Source: Streptomyces sp. NBC_00223 (lineage in GTDB: Bacteria; Actinomycetota; Actinomycetes; Streptomycetales; Streptomycetaceae). Taken from it: a stretch of DNA of 64,000 nucleotides. Below the pieces are notes generated by a model that ran no database searches, was not told where the DNA came from, and saw only the letters and a program-made list of their open reading frames with translations. The DNA is taken from the NCBI RefSeq assembly GCF_036199905.1, contig NZ_CP108109.1, positions 5,827,501 through 5,891,500 of the forward strand. The letters run 5' to 3'. Below, piece by piece: positions 61,361 through 64,000 of the stretch; position 1 is the stretch's first letter, and each line of letters starts with the position of its first letter. Both the position numbers and the translations under genes were made by a program.

Positions 61361-61558
61361 GCATTCTCCTTTTGGAGAATCCGTCGCCGCATATGGCCGG
61401 AAAGCCGGCCGTCGTCCAGGACCAGTGGGGAATTCCGTGACGCTTCGGCACTTGGTGCCGGGCGGGGGCAACGGATGAGTGGATGGGGGGAACGCGGCCG
61501 CGGCGCAGAAGTCCGGGACGGTTGTCCGTCATCTGTGCGCGGGTGGCGCCTGAGTGGG

Positions 61559-61574
61559 CTGAGAGCGCTCTCAG
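61559..61574. promoter_or_regulatory. LacI-family operator CTGAGAGCGCTCTCAG
   Basis: A perfect 16-bp palindrome centred on the CG that typifies LacI-family operators. It lies about 200 bp upstream of the GH16 gene in the 862-bp gap 61361-62222. The LacI-type protein encoded at the window end is a plausible binder. No gene is evident in the gap. Confidence 0.65.
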
Positions 61575-61790
61575 CCTCGGGCAGAAATTAGAGGCCCTTC
61601 CCCTTGTCCCGTCAAGGGGAAGGACACAACCGCATGGGACCGCCGCAGACCCACCTGCCCCGGAAGGCTGCCGGCGCCACCCCGTACCGGGCGCCCGCTG
61701 TGAGTCGGCCACGGTGGTCTCCGGTGTGGGGGACGGGCGGACCCGGTGTTCGGCGGGGAGGGCGCGAGAACCGGATCTGCTCAGGGTGTA

Positions 61791-61804
61791 TGGGAACGCT
61801 CCCA
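61791..61804. promoter_or_regulatory. CebR-like operator TGGGAACGCTCCCA
   Basis: This site differs by one base from the CebR box TGGGAGCGCTCCCA known from Streptomyces cellulose and cello-oligosaccharide genes. It lies about 420 bp before the GH53 start and 430 bp upstream of the GH16 start, so it could serve either gene. The second half of the gap (61850-62200) is more AT-rich and probably carries the GH53 promoter. Confidence 0.65.
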
Positions 61805-62222
61805 GCCGATGTGAGAGTAGGAAGGCTCCGGCACGCCGTCAAGGACCCTGTCGGGATCTGATGTTCGATCATGTTCGAATGCGGGGGAGCGCGATGGTCT
61901 CCGATCCGGCACCCCCATGGACCTGGCTCTGCTAGTGAATGGCTTTGACCTGGGCTGATTCCTTTGGGGCGCAGGCAGGAAGAACGGAAACCGGGCCTGC
62001 TTCGCCGATCTGGATCGCACGACCCCTCCCGGCGATCGGTCACTTCCTGTTGACAGTTGAGTTACCGATCGGGAAGCTGCGTGGTGCACCTCAAGCCCAT
62101 CCGGAAAGCGTTCGTGGTCTGCTGCTCATCAATTATGTGAACGTGCACAGAGCCAAGGCGGCCCCCTTGGCCGATCCGATCCGGCGGGTCCGTCCCGCCG
62201 AACCCACCGAATGGAGATCGGA

Positions 62223-63344
62223 ATGACGATGGACAAAACCCGCCGCCGAGCGAAGATCGCCGTGCTGTTGGCGGCCGTCGCCCTGCCGGCGACCATGCTC
62301 ACCACGTCCACGAGCGCCTCCGCGGCGAACTCGCTGAGCGTGCGCGGGGCCGACGTGTCGACCGCGCAGCGGGCTCTCGACCTCGGCGCCAAGTTCTACG
62401 ACGCGAACGGCACGGCCAGGGACCCGCTCGACATCCTCAAGGACGCCGGCGTGAACTATGTCCGCCTGCGCGTCTGGAACAACCCGGCCAGTGGCTACAA
62501 CAACAAGGCGAAGGTGCTCCAGTACGCGAAGACGGTCAAGGCGAAGGGCCTCAAGCTGCTGATCGACTTCCACTACTCGGACACCTGGGCGGACCCGGGC
62601 AAGCAGGCCAAGCCCGCGGCCTGGGCCGGTCACGGCATCAGCCAGCTCCAGACGGACGTCTACAACTACACCTACGACGTCTGCAACAGCCTCAAGTCCC
62701 AGGGCACGACACCGGACAGCGTGCAGATCGGCAACGAGATCAACGTGGGCATGCTGTGGAACGACGGCAAGGTGGTCAACAACGACTTCACCAACCTCAG
62801 CCTGCTCCTCAAGTCGGGCTACAACGCCACCAAGGCGTGCAACAGCGCGACCCAGGTGATCATTCACACCGCGGACGCGGACAGCGACGCCAACGCGCGC
62901 TGGTTCTACGACGGGATCAAGGCGAAGGGCGTCAACTGGGACATCACCGGGCTGTCGTACTACTGCATGTGGCACGGCACGCTGTCCAACATGGGCAGCG
63001 TCGTCTCCGACATGAAGTCCCGCTACGGCAAGGACGTGGTCATCGCCGAGACGGCCTACCCCTTCACCTCGGCGAACGCCGACAGCACCGGCAATTCGGT
63101 CACCTCCGGGTGCTCGGGCTATCCGCTCACCCCGCAGGGCCAGGCCGCGAACTTCACCGATGTGCAGAACACCGCCCGTAACGCCGGCGCGATCGGCGTC
63201 TTCTACTGGGAACCGACCTGGTACGCGGTCCCCGGCAACGGCTGGGACCCGGCCGACATCAACAACAGCGGAGACGGCTGGGACAACATGGCCGTCTTCG
63301 ACCGGACCGGCCACGTCAACCCGAGTGTCAGGTGGACGTCGTAG
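62223..63344 (+). CDS. Secreted GH53 endo-beta-1,4-galactanase
   Basis: A 373-residue secreted enzyme with a signal peptide (IAVLLAAVALPATMLTTSTSA) cleaved near SASA, about residue 35. The TIM barrel has the acid/base Glu172 in QIGNEINVG and the nucleophile Glu276 in VIAETAYP; LRVWNNP and DFHYSDTWADP are further GH53 landmarks. It cuts beta-1,4-galactan side chains of pectin. ATG 62223 follows GGAG; ATG 62229 is also possible. It converges with a LacI regulator that may control it. Confidence 0.93.
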   Translation: MTMDKTRRRAKIAVLLAAVALPATMLTTSTSASAANSLSVRGADVSTAQRALDLGAKFYDANGTARDPLDILKDAGVNYVRLRVWNNPASGYNNKAKVLQYAKTVKAKGLKLLIDFHYSDTWADPGKQAKPAAWAGHGISQLQTDVYNYTYDVCNSLKSQGTTPDSVQIGNEINVGMLWNDGKVVNNDFTNLSLLLKSGYNATKACNSATQVIIHTADADSDANARWFYDGIKAKGVNWDITGLSYYCMWHGTLSNMGSVVSDMKSRYGKDVVIAETAYPFTSANADSTGNSVTSGCSGYPLTPQGQAANFTDVQNTARNAGAIGVFYWEPTWYAVPGNGWDPADINNSGDGWDNMAVFDRTGHVNPSVRWTS

Positions 63345-63580
63345 GCGTCTGACGGGTCGTCCGCCCCGAGCGGCTGCCGGTCCCGACCGGCCCCGACTTC
63401 GGTGGCGGGCGGCCGGGTCTGTCCCGGGTCGCCCGTCGCCGTCGCCCGTCGCCCGTCGCCGTCGCCGTCGGCGCCCGCCGGTCGGCCGCTCACCGTCCCG
63501 CGGTCCACCCGGGCCGTCGGTGACCCGGCCGGTCCCGATGACCCGGCCGCAAAAGATGACCCGCGGCCACCGCAGTACCG

Positions 63581-64000
63581 CTACGCCGAGTCCCGGACGA
63601 CGAGTTCGGTCGGGAGGATCACCGAGGCCGGGGGATCGCCGGCGATCAGGCAGAGCAGCAGCCGGACCATCTCGGAGCTGATCCGCTCCCAGGGCTGGCG
63701 GACGGTGGTCAGGGCGGGGCGGGAGGAGGCGGCGGAGGTCGAGTCGTCGAAGCCGCCGACCGCGATGTCCTCGGGGACGCGGCGCCCGGCGCGGGCGAGG
63801 GCGGCCAGGGCGCCGTCGGCCATCAGGTCGGAGGCCACGAAGACCGCGTCGAGGTCGGGGGCCTGGTCCAGCAGGCGGGCCGTCGCGGCCTCGCCGCCGG
63901 ACCGGGAGTAGTCGCCCTCGACGACGAGCGCCGGGTCGTAGGGCAGGCCCGCCTCGGCGAGCACCTCGCGGTAGCCGGAGAGGCGGTCGACGCCGCCGGG
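63581..64000 (-). CDS. LacI family transcriptional regulator, 5' part outside the window
   Basis: The C-terminal 139 residues of a LacI-type repressor: DRLSGYREVLAEAGLPYDP at the sensor cleft, DAVFVASDLMADGALAALA and IAVGGFDDSTSAASSRPALTTVRQP. The DNA-binding domain lies beyond base 64000. Its position next to the GH53 and GH16 genes and the LacI-type palindromes upstream of them suggests it controls these secreted hydrolases. The 236-bp gap to the GH53 stop holds only a low-complexity GTCGCC tract. Confidence 0.9.
   Translation of the reverse strand, partial: PGGVDRLSGYREVLAEAGLPYDPALVVEGDYSRSGGEAATARLLDQAPDLDAVFVASDLMADGALAALARAGRRVPEDIAVGGFDDSTSAASSRPALTTVRQPWERISSEMVRLLLCLIAGDPPASVILPTELVVRDSA

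Noticed and set aside
63420..63480. GTCGCC-rich tract as a regulatory repeat
   Set aside because: It is short, imperfect, lies between convergent gene ends and looks like simple low-complexity DNA.

Overview
The window is high-GC actinobacterial DNA with strong G/C bias at third codon positions. Its gene content is typical of Streptomyces or a close relative: a class III lanthipeptide synthetase, an XRE-TPR regulator, secreted glycoside hydrolases with Thr/Pro or Thr/Gly linkers, ROK and LacI regulators, and frequent ATGA/GTGA stop-start overlaps. No rRNA, tRNA, CRISPR array, transposase or integrase was recognised.

Layout. (1) 1-1637: a methyltransferase (cut by the window edge) translationally coupled to an HNH nuclease. 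(2) 1721-9031, minus strand: a class III lanthipeptide operon with precursor, LanKC synthetase, MFS exporter, two luciferase-like flavin monooxygenases and a flavin reductase. (3) 9413-24500: a glycan-use region. It has two secreted discoidin-carrying proteins (a GH95-type hydrolase and a beta-helix protein), a ROK repressor, a LacI-like sensor with no DNA-binding domain, and a sugar ABC importer operon ending in a GH2 beta-mannosidase. Two similar AT-rich operator candidates suggest common control. (4) 24550-27206: a prolyl-aminopeptidase-like hydrolase divergent from a MarR regulator, then an aminoglycoside-phosphotransferase-fold protein.

(5) 27367-36153 holds the most striking content. 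An 18-bp minigene at 34548-34531 (minus strand) with a strong ribosome-binding site encodes the pentapeptide MSYDH. This fits the MxYxH motif of biarylitide precursors, the smallest known RiPP precursors. A cytochrome P450 lies directly downstream, as in biarylitide clusters. Here the pair is followed by a PGM1-like ATP-grasp peptide ligase, an aspartyl/asparaginyl beta-hydroxylase homologue, an arginine:glycine-type amidinotransferase, a second ATP-grasp ligase and an unrecognised protein. A divergent XRE-TPR regulator flanks the set. This looks like a biarylitide-type pathway extended by hydroxylation, guanidino chemistry and ligation.

(6) 36576-37991: a secreted GH18 chitinase behind a CsnR/Rok7B7-type palindrome. 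(7) 38716-45978: urease genes ureA, a CbiX-like His-rich chelatase, ureB, ureC, ureF, ureG and ureD, followed by an ammonium transporter. (8) 46021-52739: two DMT-type membrane proteins, a lipid-type glycosyltransferase, a polysaccharide deacetylase, an SDR and a membrane-anchored SGNH hydrolase. (9) 52641-54882: an about 2.1-kb insertion at the 3' end of the SGNH gene, bounded by 112-bp direct repeats. It carries a Fic protein and iteron-like repeats. (10) 54953-59907: a small unknown protein, a two-component system whose kinase contains fifteen perfect 9-bp repeats, and a membrane-anchored alpha/beta hydrolase. (11) 60002-64000: a secreted GH16 beta-glucanase and a GH53 galactanase, with LacI-type operators between them and a LacI regulator cut by the window end.
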